From the NCBI GenBank assembly GCA_963758945.1, contig CAVWXY010000006.1, positions 372,001 to 436,000 of the forward strand: a stretch of 64,000 bases of DNA, read 5' to 3'. The notes under the pieces are model-generated. The model was given only the letters and a program-made list of their open reading frames with translations, had not been told where the DNA came from and did no database searches. The position numbers and the translations under genes are program-made. Position 1 is the stretch's first letter, and each line of letters opens with the position of its first letter. Shown piece after piece: positions 16,680 through 24,539 of this stretch. Origin of the DNA: VAZQ01 sp963758945. Its GTDB lineage: Bacteria > Pseudomonadota > Alphaproteobacteria > Rhizobiales > Xanthobacteraceae.

Positions 16680-17720
16680 ATGCCCCGCCGCCTGGTGACG
16701 GCCGAGCGCCGCGAGGAGGACACCGCCGACAGCTCGCTGCGGCCGCAGCGGCTCGCCGAATTCATCGGCCAGCAGCAGGCGCGCTCGAATCTCGCGGTGT
16801 TCATCGAGGCGGCGCGCGCGCGGCGGGAGGCGCTCGACCACGTCCTGTTCGTCGGTCCTCCGGGCCTTGGCAAGACCACCCTTGCGCAAATCGTGGCGCG
16901 CGAGCTGGGCGTGAATTTTCGCGCCACATCAGGACCGGTGATCGCCAAGGCCGGCGATCTCGCCGCGCTTCTCACCAATCTCGAAGAGCGCGACGTGCTG
17001 TTCATCGACGAGATTCACCGGCTCAATCCGGCGGTGGAAGAGATCCTCTATCCCGCGATGGAGGACTTCCAGCTCGACCTCATCATCGGGGAGGGGCCGG
17101 CGGCACGTTCGGTCAAGATCGACCTAGCTCGGTTCACGCTGATCGGCGCCACCACGCGCGCTGGACTGCTCACCAATCCGCTGCGCGATCGCTTCGGCAT
17201 CCCGGTGCGGCTGAATTTCTATTCCGAGCCCGAGCTCGAGGAGATCGTCAACCGCGGCGCGCGCGTGCTCGGCATCGGGATGACACCCGATGGCGCCAAC
17301 GAGATCGCGCGCCGCGCCCGCGGGACCCCGCGCATCGCCGGGCGGCTGTTGCGCCGCGTGCGCGACTTTGCACTGGTCGCGGGCACGACTACCGTGGACC
17401 GTGCCGCCGCCGACCGCGCGCTCCTCGAGCTCGAGGTCGATGCCGCCGGCCTCGATGCCATGGACCGGCGCTACCTCACCACCATCGCGGCGAACTACGG
17501 CGGCGGACCGGTCGGGATCGAGACCATCGCGGCCGCGCTCTCCGAGCCGCGTGATGCCATCGAGGACATCATCGAGCCGTTCCTGATCCAGAAAGGTTTG
17601 GTCCAGCGCACGCCGCGCGGGCGACTCCTCACCGCCCACGCCTTCCGCCATCTCGGTCTCGCCGAGCCTGCGCGCGATCCGTCCCAGTTTGGGTTGTTCG
17701 GGGAGGGAACGCAGGACTGA
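16680..17720 (+). CDS. ruvB: Holliday junction DNA helicase RuvB
   Basis: A 346-residue AAA+ motor that drives branch migration with RuvA. Motifs in order: LRPQRLAEFIGQ, Walker A GPPGLGKTT, Walker B VLFIDEIHRL, sensor 1 GATTRAG, the arginine-finger region LRDRFGIPVRL, sensor 2 GTPRIAGRLLRRVRDF, and the C-terminal winged helix ending TPRGRLLTAHAFRHLG. The ATG at 16680 is taken as start; a TTG three codons earlier is possible. It closes the interrupted ruvCAB run; the GFA and ybgC genes follow after 51 bp on the same strand. Confidence 0.96.
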   Translation: MPRRLVTAERREEDTADSSLRPQRLAEFIGQQQARSNLAVFIEAARARREALDHVLFVGPPGLGKTTLAQIVARELGVNFRATSGPVIAKAGDLAALLTNLEERDVLFIDEIHRLNPAVEEILYPAMEDFQLDLIIGEGPAARSVKIDLARFTLIGATTRAGLLTNPLRDRFGIPVRLNFYSEPELEEIVNRGARVLGIGMTPDGANEIARRARGTPRIAGRLLRRVRDFALVAGTTTVDRAAADRALLELEVDAAGLDAMDRRYLTTIAANYGGGPVGIETIAAALSEPRDAIEDIIEPFLIQKGLVQRTPRGRLLTAHAFRHLGLAEPARDPSQFGLFGEGTQD

Positions 17721-17771
17721 GCGACGAGCGGCCGCGCCGCGCCCAGAATGATCTGAAAGGTTGGAACGACG

Positions 17772-18152
17772 ATGCTGACGACCATGGAGGGCGGATGCCA
17801 TTGCGGTCGCGTGCGCTTCCGCGTCACCGCCGATCTTGCCTCGGTGATCGATTGCAATTGCTCGATCTGCACCAAGAAAGGAATTCTGCACCTGATCGTC
17901 CCGCCGGAGCGGTTCAAGCTCGTCAGCGGCAAGGACGTCCTGACGGTCTACGAATTCAACACCGGCACCGCAAAGCACATGTTTTGCAGACACTGCGGCA
18001 TTCATCCCTTCTACGTGCCGCGCTCGGACCCTGACAAGATCGACGTCAACGCCCGCTGCCTCGACGACCTCGATCCTGCCACGCTCGCGCCGGAACCCTT
18101 CGACGGCAAGAACTGGGAGGCGGCGATCGAGCAGCGCGGGCCGGGACGATGA
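17772..18152 (+). CDS. GFA-family (CENP-V/Gfa domain) zinc protein
   Basis: A 126-residue GFA-domain protein. The zinc cysteines are visible as GGCHCGRVRF near the N-terminus, CNCSICTKKG near residue 35-44, and CRHCGIHPFY near 70. The family takes its name from glutathione-dependent formaldehyde activation, but most members have no proven activity and can be called only zinc-binding. Its TGA overlaps the ATG of ybgC by four bases (ATGA), so both are translated from one mRNA. Confidence 0.85.
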   Translation: MLTTMEGGCHCGRVRFRVTADLASVIDCNCSICTKKGILHLIVPPERFKLVSGKDVLTVYEFNTGTAKHMFCRHCGIHPFYVPRSDPDKIDVNARCLDDLDPATLAPEPFDGKNWEAAIEQRGPGR

Positions 18153-18604
18153 ATGCTCTCGATGGTGAAATCCACGCCGGCCGCCATCATATGTCGGTGC
18201 GCGTCTATTACGAGGACACGGATTTTTCCGGCATCGTCTATCACGCCAATTACCTGCGCTTCATGGAGCGCGGCCGCACCAATCATCTGCGCCTGCTCGG
18301 CGCGGATCATCGCGCCTTGTTCGAGGAGGCGAGCGCGGAGGCGCCGGGCTTCGCGTTCCTCGTGCGCTCGATGCAGATCGAGTTCCTCAGACCTGCGCGC
18401 ATGGACGACGTGCTGGAGGTGGTGACCGTGCCGGAGGAGGTGAAGGGCGCCTCGATCACGCTCCACCAACGCATCGTGCGCGGCGGCGAGCTCCTGGTCG
18501 AGGCGCATGTGCGGGTGGCGTTCGTCTGTGGCGGGCGGGCGCGGCCGATCCCCAAGGCGCTGCGCACCGCCATGCGGGCCGGTTGGGATCTCGGCGGCCA
18601 TTGA
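18149..18604 (+). CDS. ybgC: Tol-Pal-associated acyl-CoA thioesterase YbgC
   Basis: A 151-residue hotdog-fold thioesterase. The catalytic region reads YYEDTDFSGIVYHANYLRFMERGR, with the catalytic Asp in DTDFSG. YbgC hydrolyses short-chain or phospholipid-related acyl-CoA thioesters and is commonly the first gene of the tol-pal cluster. Here it is coupled to the GFA gene and separated from tolQ by a TetR gene and a DUF2852 gene, an unusual spacing. It ends 68 bp before the TetR start. Confidence 0.93.
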   Translation: MNALDGEIHAGRHHMSVRVYYEDTDFSGIVYHANYLRFMERGRTNHLRLLGADHRALFEEASAEAPGFAFLVRSMQIEFLRPARMDDVLEVVTVPEEVKGASITLHQRIVRGGELLVEAHVRVAFVCGGRARPIPKALRTAMRAGWDLGGH

Positions 18605-18655
18605 CCCCGCAGCGGCGCCGAGCCGTCCGCCGATATCGACGGCTTGCTTCGATTC

Positions 18656-18674
18656 ATGTAAAGACCCTTCACAT
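18656..18674. promoter_or_regulatory. Putative TetR operator (site 1), overlapping the regulator's own start codon
   Basis: The 19-bp inverted repeat ATGTAAAGACCCTTCACAT has half-sites ATGTAAAG and CTTCACAT (seven of eight positions pair) and extends one pair further on each side. It covers the AT of the TetR start codon at 18673, where a bound repressor would block expression. The same ATGTAAA-N5-TT-N-ACAT pattern recurs at 19374-19392, in front of the DUF2852 gene. Confidence 0.55.
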
Positions 18675-19341
18675 GAGCTGGTCCAGGCAAGGCGGACGTT
18701 CCGGCCCCCGCGGCTATCACCACGGCAACCTGAAAGAGGCCTTGATCAACGCCGCGCTGGAATTGATCGCACAAAAGGGACCCGCCGGATTCACCTTTGC
18801 GGAAGCGGCGCGCTGGGCCGGCGTCAGTCCGGCCGCGCCCTACCGGCATTTCCGCGACCGCGACGAACTCCTCGCCGACGTGGCCCGACGCGGCTTCGAC
18901 CAGTTCGAAGGGGCGCTCGCGCGCGCCTGGGACGGCGGACGTCCCGACGCCTTCACGGCGTTCGACCGCCTGGGCCGCGCCTATCTGCAGTTCGCCCGGA
19001 GCGAGCCAGCTTATTATTCCGCGATGTTCGAGGCCGGCATCCCGCCCGAAGCAAGCCCGGAGCTGCGGGAGGCGGGGGAGCGGGCCTTCGCCGTGCTACG
19101 CGGTGCCACCGAGCGGCTCGTCGCCATGATGCCGGTGCAGGATCGTCCGCCGGTATTGATGATGGCGCTGCACATCTGGGCGCTGTCCCATGGCATCGCG
19201 TCGCTGTTTGGGCGTGGCGATGCGGCCCGGCGTGCGCTGCCGATGTCGGCCGAGGATCTGCTCGAGGCTGCGGTGCTAGTCTATCTGCGCGGTTTGGGTT
19301 TTGTGATCCCCGCGAGCAGCGGGCGCTCCGCTTCGCCGTAG
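18673..19341 (+). CDS. TetR/AcrR-family transcriptional regulator
   Basis: A 222-residue TetR-family protein. The DNA-binding domain spans about residues 17-63 with the helix-turn-helix TFAEAARWAGVSPAAPYRHFRDRDELLADVA. The C-terminal ligand domain contains LHIWALSHGIASL, recalling the WHG class. The ATG at 18673 lacks a clear Shine-Dalgarno and sits inside a 19-bp inverted repeat, which suggests autorepression. A second copy of the repeat is in the promoter of the next gene, so DUF2852 is the likely second target. The ligand is unknown. The gene interrupts the ybgC-tolQ neighbourhood. Confidence 0.88.
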   Translation: MSWSRQGGRSGPRGYHHGNLKEALINAALELIAQKGPAGFTFAEAARWAGVSPAAPYRHFRDRDELLADVARRGFDQFEGALARAWDGGRPDAFTAFDRLGRAYLQFARSEPAYYSAMFEAGIPPEASPELREAGERAFAVLRGATERLVAMMPVQDRPPVLMMALHIWALSHGIASLFGRGDAARRALPMSAEDLLEAAVLVYLRGLGFVIPASSGRSASP

Positions 19342-19345
19342 CTGC

Positions 19346-19374
19346 TTGACAATTGGGCCAGAGACCTCTAGCTA
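19346..19374 (+). promoter_or_regulatory. Putative promoter of the DUF2852 gene
   Basis: A perfect TTGACA (19346-19351) is followed after 17 bp by TAGCTA (19369-19374), a weak -10. The inverted repeat of site 2 begins at the last base of this -10, the usual place for a repressor operator. The promoter is inferred from sequence only. Confidence 0.4.
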
Positions 19375-19392
19375 TGTAAATGTGATTAACAT
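19374..19392. promoter_or_regulatory. Putative TetR operator (site 2), in the DUF2852 promoter
   Basis: The sequence ATGTAAATGTGATTAACAT shares 14 of 19 positions with its own reverse complement. It matches site 1 at all half-site positions of ATGTAAA-N5-TT-N-ACAT, while the central spacer differs. It lies directly after a TTGACA-17-TAGCTA promoter and 17 bp before the DUF2852 start codon. The TetR protein encoded just upstream is the obvious candidate to bind it. Confidence 0.55.
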
Positions 19393-19409
19393 TCACCGGC
19401 GAGGCCCAC

Positions 19410-19814
19410 ATGCCTATCGTTGCAAAGCTCGATGAGTTGGGAAAACCGGCCTGGATCGCGCTCATGATCCTGGGCTTCTTCATCTGGTGGCCGATCGGCC
19501 TTGCCACCCTGGCCTTCATCATTGGGAGCGGACGAATGAGTTGCTGGAAAGGCAGCATGAGCCGTTGGCACGGACCGGCCGACCAGATGCGTCAGGCGGG
19601 GACTTGGTGGCAGCCGATGCGATCGAGCGGCAACCGGGCCTTCGACGAGTATCGCGAAGAAACCCTCCGCCGGCTCGAGGAGGAACAGCGCGAATTCAAA
19701 GACTTTCTTGCCCGTCTGCGGATGGCGAAAGACAAGGCCGAGTTCGACCAGTTCATGGCGGAGCGTCGCGTACGTACGAGCCCGGCCGCGCCGCAGAGCC
19801 CCTTGCAGAGTTGA
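19410..19814 (+). CDS. DUF2852 domain-containing small membrane protein
   Basis: A 134-residue protein. A short N-terminus is followed by one hydrophobic segment (about 13-38, AWIALMILGFFIWWPIGLATLAFII), then a charged helical region (about 75-125) rich in Glu and Arg with coiled-coil character. This matches the DUF2852 family of alphaproteobacteria, which has no known function. It is probably anchored in the inner membrane with the charged helix in the cytoplasm. The gene has its own promoter with a likely TetR operator, and a strong hairpin follows the stop. It sits between the TetR gene and tolQ. Confidence 0.85.
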   Translation: MPIVAKLDELGKPAWIALMILGFFIWWPIGLATLAFIIGSGRMSCWKGSMSRWHGPADQMRQAGTWWQPMRSSGNRAFDEYREETLRRLEEEQREFKDFLARLRMAKDKAEFDQFMAERRVRTSPAAPQSPLQS

Positions 19815-19841
19815 GCACTCGCCTTTCGTGTTGATGCCGCT

Positions 19842-19870
19842 CGGGCCGTCCACCGCTGGTGGACGGCCCG
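19842..19870 (+). terminator. Strong hairpin after the DUF2852 gene
   Basis: A perfect 13-bp stem (CGGGCCGTCCACC / GGTGGACGGCCCG) closes on a three-base loop, 27 bp after the DUF2852 stop. No run of T follows, so it may terminate with Rho help or simply protect the mRNA 3' end. Confidence 0.6.
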
Positions 19871-20215
19871 ATTGCATGTGGGGGGAAACGCCGCTGCGGG
19901 ACCGCGCCGGCACGAATGGGAGCGGGCGTGGCGGCGAATATGCCGCACCCATCGCGACGAAGTAACCGGAGATTAACCCGATCAGCGCCAGCTAGCCGCT
20001 CAGGTGTCGTGAACTTGCGCCCAAGTGCCCTAGTTTAGTCACCTTTCGCGGGGAAGCGGTAGGCTCACCGGTGGGGGCCGGACTTCTCCCGCAATTTCGG
20101 GTCTTCGGCGACGCGAGGCGACGCCGCCCGGCACGCCGTTCTCGCCTGCGCGAGGACCCGGCGTCGAGCGCGGGCTTGAACAGGCGGGAGAGCCGGGCCA
20201 CCGGAAGGAGATGCC
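19871..20215. other. Gap before tolQ without a recognised gene
   Basis: With the hairpin this gives about 400 bp between DUF2852 and tolQ. The open frames across it are Arg/Gly-rich with no family features. It should hold the tolQRA promoter, but no clear -35/-10 pair was identified. A GGAAGGAG-like Shine-Dalgarno stands about seven bases before the tolQ ATG. Confidence 0.45.
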
Positions 20216-20899
20216 ATGCCGCCCGCCGCCGCGCCGCTTTCCATCTGGGACCTGTTCCAGCACGCGGACTTCGTCGTCAAGATCGTGATGATAGGGCTGC
20301 TTCTCGCGTCCATCGCCGTCTGGGCCATCGCGATCGACAAGTTCATCCTCTATTCGCGCACCCGCCGGGCGATGGATGCCTTCGAACAGGCGTTCTGGTC
20401 CGGTCAATCCCTGGAGGAGCTCTATCGCACGCTGGCCTCACGGCCGACCCACTCGATGGCGGCGCTGTTCGTGGCGGCGATGCGGGAATGGAAGCGCAGC
20501 GTGGAGGGGCAGGCGCGCTCCTTTGCGGGCCTGCAGATGCGCATCGAGAAGGTCATGGACGTCACGATTCAGCGCGAAATCGCGCGGCTCGAGCGTCACC
20601 TTCTGGTGCTCGCGACGGTCGGCTCGGCCGGCCCCTTCGTGGGCCTGTTCGGCACGGTCTGGGGGATCATGACGAGTTTTCGGGCCATCGCCGGCCAACA
20701 GACCACGTCGCTGGCGGTGGTCGCTCCCGGCATCGCCGAGGCGCTGTTTGCAACCGCAATCGGCCTCGTGGCTGCCATACCGGCGACCATTTTCTATAAC
20801 AAGTTCGTATCCGACGTGAACAAACAGGCTCAGCGCCTGGAGGGGTTCGCCGACGAATTTGCCGCCATTCTGTCGCGGCAAATCGACGAACGGGGATAG
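20216..20899 (+). CDS. tolQ: Tol-Pal motor protein TolQ
   Basis: A 227-residue inner-membrane protein of the TolQ/ExbB/MotA family with three membrane segments: about 20-40 (VVKIVMIGLLLASIAVWAIA), and the pair around 130-150 and 165-190. The conserved VGSAGPFVGLFGTVWGIMTSF and VAPGIAEALFATAIGLVAAIPA segments are present. With TolR it uses the proton gradient to energise TolA and pull the outer membrane in at the division site. tolR follows after eight bases. Confidence 0.95.
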   Translation: MPPAAAPLSIWDLFQHADFVVKIVMIGLLLASIAVWAIAIDKFILYSRTRRAMDAFEQAFWSGQSLEELYRTLASRPTHSMAALFVAAMREWKRSVEGQARSFAGLQMRIEKVMDVTIQREIARLERHLLVLATVGSAGPFVGLFGTVWGIMTSFRAIAGQQTTSLAVVAPGIAEALFATAIGLVAAIPATIFYNKFVSDVNKQAQRLEGFADEFAAILSRQIDERG

Positions 20900-20907
20900 G
20901 GGTCGGG

Positions 20908-21363
20908 ATGGCAATGAACGGCGGCACCGCCGCGGTTGCCGGCAGGCGACGGCACCGTCGGCGCCCGGTCATGGCCGAGATCAACGTGACGCCGATGGTC
21001 GACGTCATGCTGGTCCTGCTGATCATTTTCATGGTTTCCGCCCCTCTCCTCACGGTGGGCGTGCCGCTCGATCTGCCGCAGACCCAGGCCAAGACCCTTG
21101 ATCAGGACAAGGAGCCGCTGACCGTTTCGGTCAATGTGAAAGGCGAGGTCTACCTCCAAAATACCGAAATTGCGGTCGAGGAACTGGTCGCCAAGCTCAA
21201 GGCGATAACCGAGGCGCGCGGCGGGGCGGAAGAGCGCATTTTTGTACGGGGCGACCGGCAGGTCGACTACGGAACGGTGATGAAGGTGATGGGGCGAATA
21301 TCGGCCGCGGGCTTCCGTCGCGTGGCCCTGGTGACCGAGATCGAGCAGGGGACGGCGCGCTGA
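20908..21363 (+). CDS. tolR: Tol-Pal motor protein TolR
   Basis: A 151-residue ExbD/TolR protein. The N-terminal cytoplasmic tail is basic (GRRRHRRRPVMAE), followed by INVTPMVDVMLVLLIIFMV, a single membrane helix that carries the proton-relaying Asp. The periplasmic domain (about 60-148) ends with YGTVMKVMGRISAAGFRRVALVTE, typical of the family. The acidic membrane residue and length agree with a functional TolR. It is eight bases from tolQ and 11 bases from tolA. Confidence 0.95.
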   Translation: MAMNGGTAAVAGRRRHRRRPVMAEINVTPMVDVMLVLLIIFMVSAPLLTVGVPLDLPQTQAKTLDQDKEPLTVSVNVKGEVYLQNTEIAVEELVAKLKAITEARGGAEERIFVRGDRQVDYGTVMKVMGRISAAGFRRVALVTEIEQGTAR

Positions 21364-21374
21364 TCGCGCGAGAC

Positions 21375-22259
21375 ATGAGGACAGCCTATGCCATATCCGG
21401 GGTTGGTCACGCGGCCGTGCTGCTGTGGGGCGTGTGGTCGCTCGCGGCAAAGCCGCTGCCCGCTCCTCCGCCCGGCGAGGCGTTGCCGGTCGATATCGTG
21501 AGCGTGTCCGAATTCACGCAGATGACGGCGGGCAGCAAGAGCGCCACGAAGGCCGAGGCGCAGCAGCCTTTGGTCGAAAAGGTCGCGGAGGCCAGGCCGG
21601 TCGAGGATGCGACCGCCAAGGTGGTGGAGAAGAAGGAGGTCAGGGCGGCGCGCGAGCCGCCGCCGGCGCCCGAATCCAAGCCGGCCGAGACCGCGGCGGA
21701 GAAGCAGGCCGAGGCGAAGCCCGATCCGATCGCGGAGGCGCTGGCCAAGGAGCAGGCCAAGACGCCAGAGCCGAAGACGGCGGACGCCAAGGTTCCGATA
21801 CCGCGCAAGAAGCCCGCGCCGCCGTCACCCAAGTTCGATCCCAAGCAGGTCGCGGCGCTGCTCGACAAGCGCGATGCGACGCGCCTCGCCGCCGCCGGCA
21901 GCATCCTCAACAATTCGGCCTCGCTCGGCGTCTCGAACGGAGCCGCGGCGCAAATCTCGCTGAGCGAGCTCGACGCATTGCGCCAGCGGCTTGCCCAGCT
22001 CTGGAGCATTCCGGCCGGCGCCAAGAATCCGGAGGAGCTGATCGTGCAGGTCAGGATCAAGCTCAATCCCGATGGCAGGCTTGCCGCGCCGCCGATGGTG
22101 CTCACCAGCGGCAACAGCCCGCTCTTCGTCGCCGCCCGCGACAGCGCCATTCGCGCGCTTTTCCGCGGTCAGCCCTACGACATGCTTAAACCCGAACATT
22201 ACGAACAATGGAAAGACGTCGAGATTACATTCGACCCCCGCGACATGGTCCGCGGATAG
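21375..22259 (+). CDS. tolA: TolA, inner-membrane to Pal linker
   Basis: A 294-residue TolA. One N-terminal membrane helix (about 5-24), then a long Ala/Lys/Glu/Pro-rich region (about 60-165) that spans the periplasm, and a C-terminal TonB-like domain (about 195-290, with LWSIPAGAKNPEELIVQVRIKLNPDG). TolA transmits TolQR force to TolB-Pal. The sequence is divergent between species, so identity rests on architecture and position. The downstream tolB frame begins inside the 3' end of this gene. Confidence 0.9.
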   Translation: MRTAYAISGVGHAAVLLWGVWSLAAKPLPAPPPGEALPVDIVSVSEFTQMTAGSKSATKAEAQQPLVEKVAEARPVEDATAKVVEKKEVRAAREPPPAPESKPAETAAEKQAEAKPDPIAEALAKEQAKTPEPKTADAKVPIPRKKPAPPSPKFDPKQVAALLDKRDATRLAAAGSILNNSASLGVSNGAAAQISLSELDALRQRLAQLWSIPAGAKNPEELIVQVRIKLNPDGRLAAPPMVLTSGNSPLFVAARDSAIRALFRGQPYDMLKPEHYEQWKDVEITFDPRDMVRG

Positions 22260-23644
22260 CTGATTCATCCGTTGCGAAGGACGACCGGGCCCTGGTCGAG
22301 CGCCGGCCGATAGCAAGCTCCTTGAGCCGCCGCCGCCTGCTCATGCTGGGCGCGGGCGGCGCGGCGGGCGTGCTCGCGGGCCTTTCGCCCCAGCGGGCAG
22401 CGGCGGTGCTCAAGCTCGACGTCACGCAGGGCAATGTCCAACCCGTACCGATTGCGATTCCCGATTTCATCGGGGTGGGACTGCGGGACCCCACTGGCGG
22501 ACGCAATGTCAGCCAGATCATCGCCTCCAACCTGCAGCGTTCCGGCTTGTTTGCGCCGATCGATGCGGCCGCCTATATCGAGCGAATCTCGACCATCGAC
22601 GCGTTCCCGCGTTTCGCGGACTGGCGGCAGATCAACGCCCAGGCGCTCGTCACCGGCCGCATCAGCCAGTCCGACAACCGGCTCAAAGCCGAGTTCCGAC
22701 TGTGGGACGTGTTCGCCGGCCAGCAGCTGCGCGGCGAGCAATACAATACCACCGCCGACAACTGGCGTCGCATCGCGCACATCATCTCCGATGCCATCTA
22801 CGAGCGCATAACCGGTGAGAAGGGCTATTTCGACAGCCGCATCGTCTTCGTCGACGAGACCGGCCCGAAGGAGCGGCGCATCAAGCGACTGGCGCTCATG
22901 GACCAGGACGGCGCCAACGTGCGCTATCTCACCCGCGGGGACGACCTCGTGCTCACGCCGCGCTTCTCGTCGTCGGCCGACACCATCACCTACATGTCCT
23001 ACAGCCAGGGCGATCCCAAAGTCTATCTCATGAACATCGAGACCGGACAGCGTGAGATCGTCAGCAACTTTCCCGGCATGAGCTTCAGCCCGCGCTTTTC
23101 GCCCGACGGCCAGCGGGTGATTTTCAGCCTGCAACGCGGCGGCAATTCCAATCTGTTCGTGATGGATTTGCGCTCGAAGGCGACGACGCGCCTGACCGAC
23201 ACGCAGGTGATCGACACCGCGCCTTCCTATTCACCCGACGGGACGCGCATCAGCTTCGAGTCGGACCGTGGCGGCAAGCAGCAGATCTATATCATGGCAG
23301 CGAGCGGCGGCGAGGCGCAGCGCATCAGCTTCGGGGATGGCGCCTATTCGACCCCGGTCTGGTCGCCGCGCGGCGACTACATCGCCTTCACCAAACAGGC
23401 TCAGGGCCGATTCGCCATCGGCATCATGCGGGCGGACGGGTCGGGCGAGCGGATTCTCACCGAGGGCTATCACAATGAAGGGCCGACCTGGTCGCCGAAC
23501 GGACGGGTCATCATGTTCTTCCGCGACCTCGGCGGGAATGGCGGCCCGATGCTCTACACGGTGGATGTGACCGGCCGCAACGAACAGCTGTTGCGGACCC
23601 CGAGCTACGCGTCCGATCCGGCGTGGTCGCCGCTGTTGCAATAA
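22208..23644 (+). CDS. tolB: Tol-Pal periplasmic propeller protein TolB
   Basis: The protein is 478 residues from the ATG at 22208, which overlaps tolA by 52 bp; a TTG at residue 39 is an alternative start. A signal sequence follows at about 39-66: SLSRRRLLMLGAGG resembles a twin-arginine motif, then a hydrophobic stretch to AAAV. The mature part has an N-terminal domain (FIGVGLRDPTGGRNVSQIIASNLQRSGLF) and a six-bladed propeller with repeated SPDG-type turns (FSPDGQRVIFS, YSPDGTRISFES, WSPRGDYIAFT, WSPNGRVIMF). TolB binds Pal and TolA in the periplasm. The N-terminus is uncertain. Confidence 0.9.
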   Translation: MERRRDYIRPPRHGPRIADSSVAKDDRALVERRPIASSLSRRRLLMLGAGGAAGVLAGLSPQRAAAVLKLDVTQGNVQPVPIAIPDFIGVGLRDPTGGRNVSQIIASNLQRSGLFAPIDAAAYIERISTIDAFPRFADWRQINAQALVTGRISQSDNRLKAEFRLWDVFAGQQLRGEQYNTTADNWRRIAHIISDAIYERITGEKGYFDSRIVFVDETGPKERRIKRLALMDQDGANVRYLTRGDDLVLTPRFSSSADTITYMSYSQGDPKVYLMNIETGQREIVSNFPGMSFSPRFSPDGQRVIFSLQRGGNSNLFVMDLRSKATTRLTDTQVIDTAPSYSPDGTRISFESDRGGKQQIYIMAASGGEAQRISFGDGAYSTPVWSPRGDYIAFTKQAQGRFAIGIMRADGSGERILTEGYHNEGPTWSPNGRVIMFFRDLGGNGGPMLYTVDVTGRNEQLLRTPSYASDPAWSPLLQ

Positions 23645-23861
23645 CGTCACGGCCGAGCGGAAAATGCAGTGACGGAACCCGCGGAGCCGCCAACGCGCCG
23701 CATTCACCGCGCATTAACCACCGCGAACGGTTTCCGCTTCTTCGGCGGATTTGAGTGATCCGAGCAACACCCGGCCAAGGTCGACAAGAACCATCGCTTA
23801 ACCACGCTCCTGCTAGACCTGCGGCATGTCCGGTAACGAGGCGACGAATGGAGGCACCGGA

Positions 23862-24353
23862 ATGACAAATGTTGCTATGGGTGTCATCCGCGCTGCTCGG
23901 CTCGCCGGCTTCCTGGCCCTGGCGTTGGCGGCGGCGGGTTGCGCCAACCGGCTCAACGATCCGCAGGCGGGGGCCGGCAGCGCGACGCCCGGAAGCCAGC
24001 AGGACTTCGTGGTCAATGTCGGCGACCGGGTGTTCTTCGAGTCCGATTCGTCCGAGCTCACGCCGCAATCGATCGAGACCTTGGAGAAGCAGGCGCAGTG
24101 GCTACAGGTCTACAGCCAATACACCTTCACCATCGAAGGCCACGCCGACGAGCGCGGCACGCGCGAATACAACATCGCGCTCGGCGCCCGGCGCGCCCAG
24201 ACGGTGCGTGACTATCTCACCTCGCGCGGCATTCCGGCCCAGCGCATGCGCACGATTTCCTACGGCAAGGAAAGGCCCGTCGCCGTGTGCAACGACATTT
24301 CTTGCTGGTCGCAGAACCGTCGCGCGGTGACGGTGCTCAATACCAGCTCCTGA
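23862..24353 (+). CDS. pal: Peptidoglycan-associated lipoprotein Pal
   Basis: A 163-residue lipoprotein. The signal peptide ends in the lipobox LAAAGC, so the cysteine is lipidated and the protein anchored in the outer membrane. The OmpA-like domain (about 65-160) shows the peptidoglycan-binding pattern IEGHADERGTREYNIALGARRA and SYGKERP. The ATG at 23862 is chosen over one 36 bp upstream because GGAGG lies about eight bases before it and the signal peptide then has normal length. It is separated from tolB by 217 bp and followed by a clear terminator, so it probably has its own promoter. Confidence 0.95.
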   Translation: MTNVAMGVIRAARLAGFLALALAAAGCANRLNDPQAGAGSATPGSQQDFVVNVGDRVFFESDSSELTPQSIETLEKQAQWLQVYSQYTFTIEGHADERGTREYNIALGARRAQTVRDYLTSRGIPAQRMRTISYGKERPVAVCNDISCWSQNRRAVTVLNTSS

Positions 24354-24376
24354 GCAGGGGACACGGGGGGAAGGGG

Positions 24377-24410
24377 ACGACCGGCGCCTGCGGGCGCCGG
24401 TCGTGTTTTG
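24377..24410 (+). terminator. Rho-independent-type terminator after pal
   Basis: A perfect 12-bp stem (ACGACCGGCGCC / GGCGCCGGTCGT) with a four-base loop is followed by GTTTTG, 23 bp after the pal stop. It marks the end of the tol-pal transcript before the efflux genes. Confidence 0.75.
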
Positions 24411-24539
24411 CGCCCGACGCGGCTTCCACTTTGGATCGGGGAATCGTAGTTTCACCGGCGTGAGGGTTGCGCGACGCCGGTGCGTCGGCCGTGTGCTTTC
24501 CACCAAACGTTGCTCGACGATGAGGGCTGAGGTGGCGCG

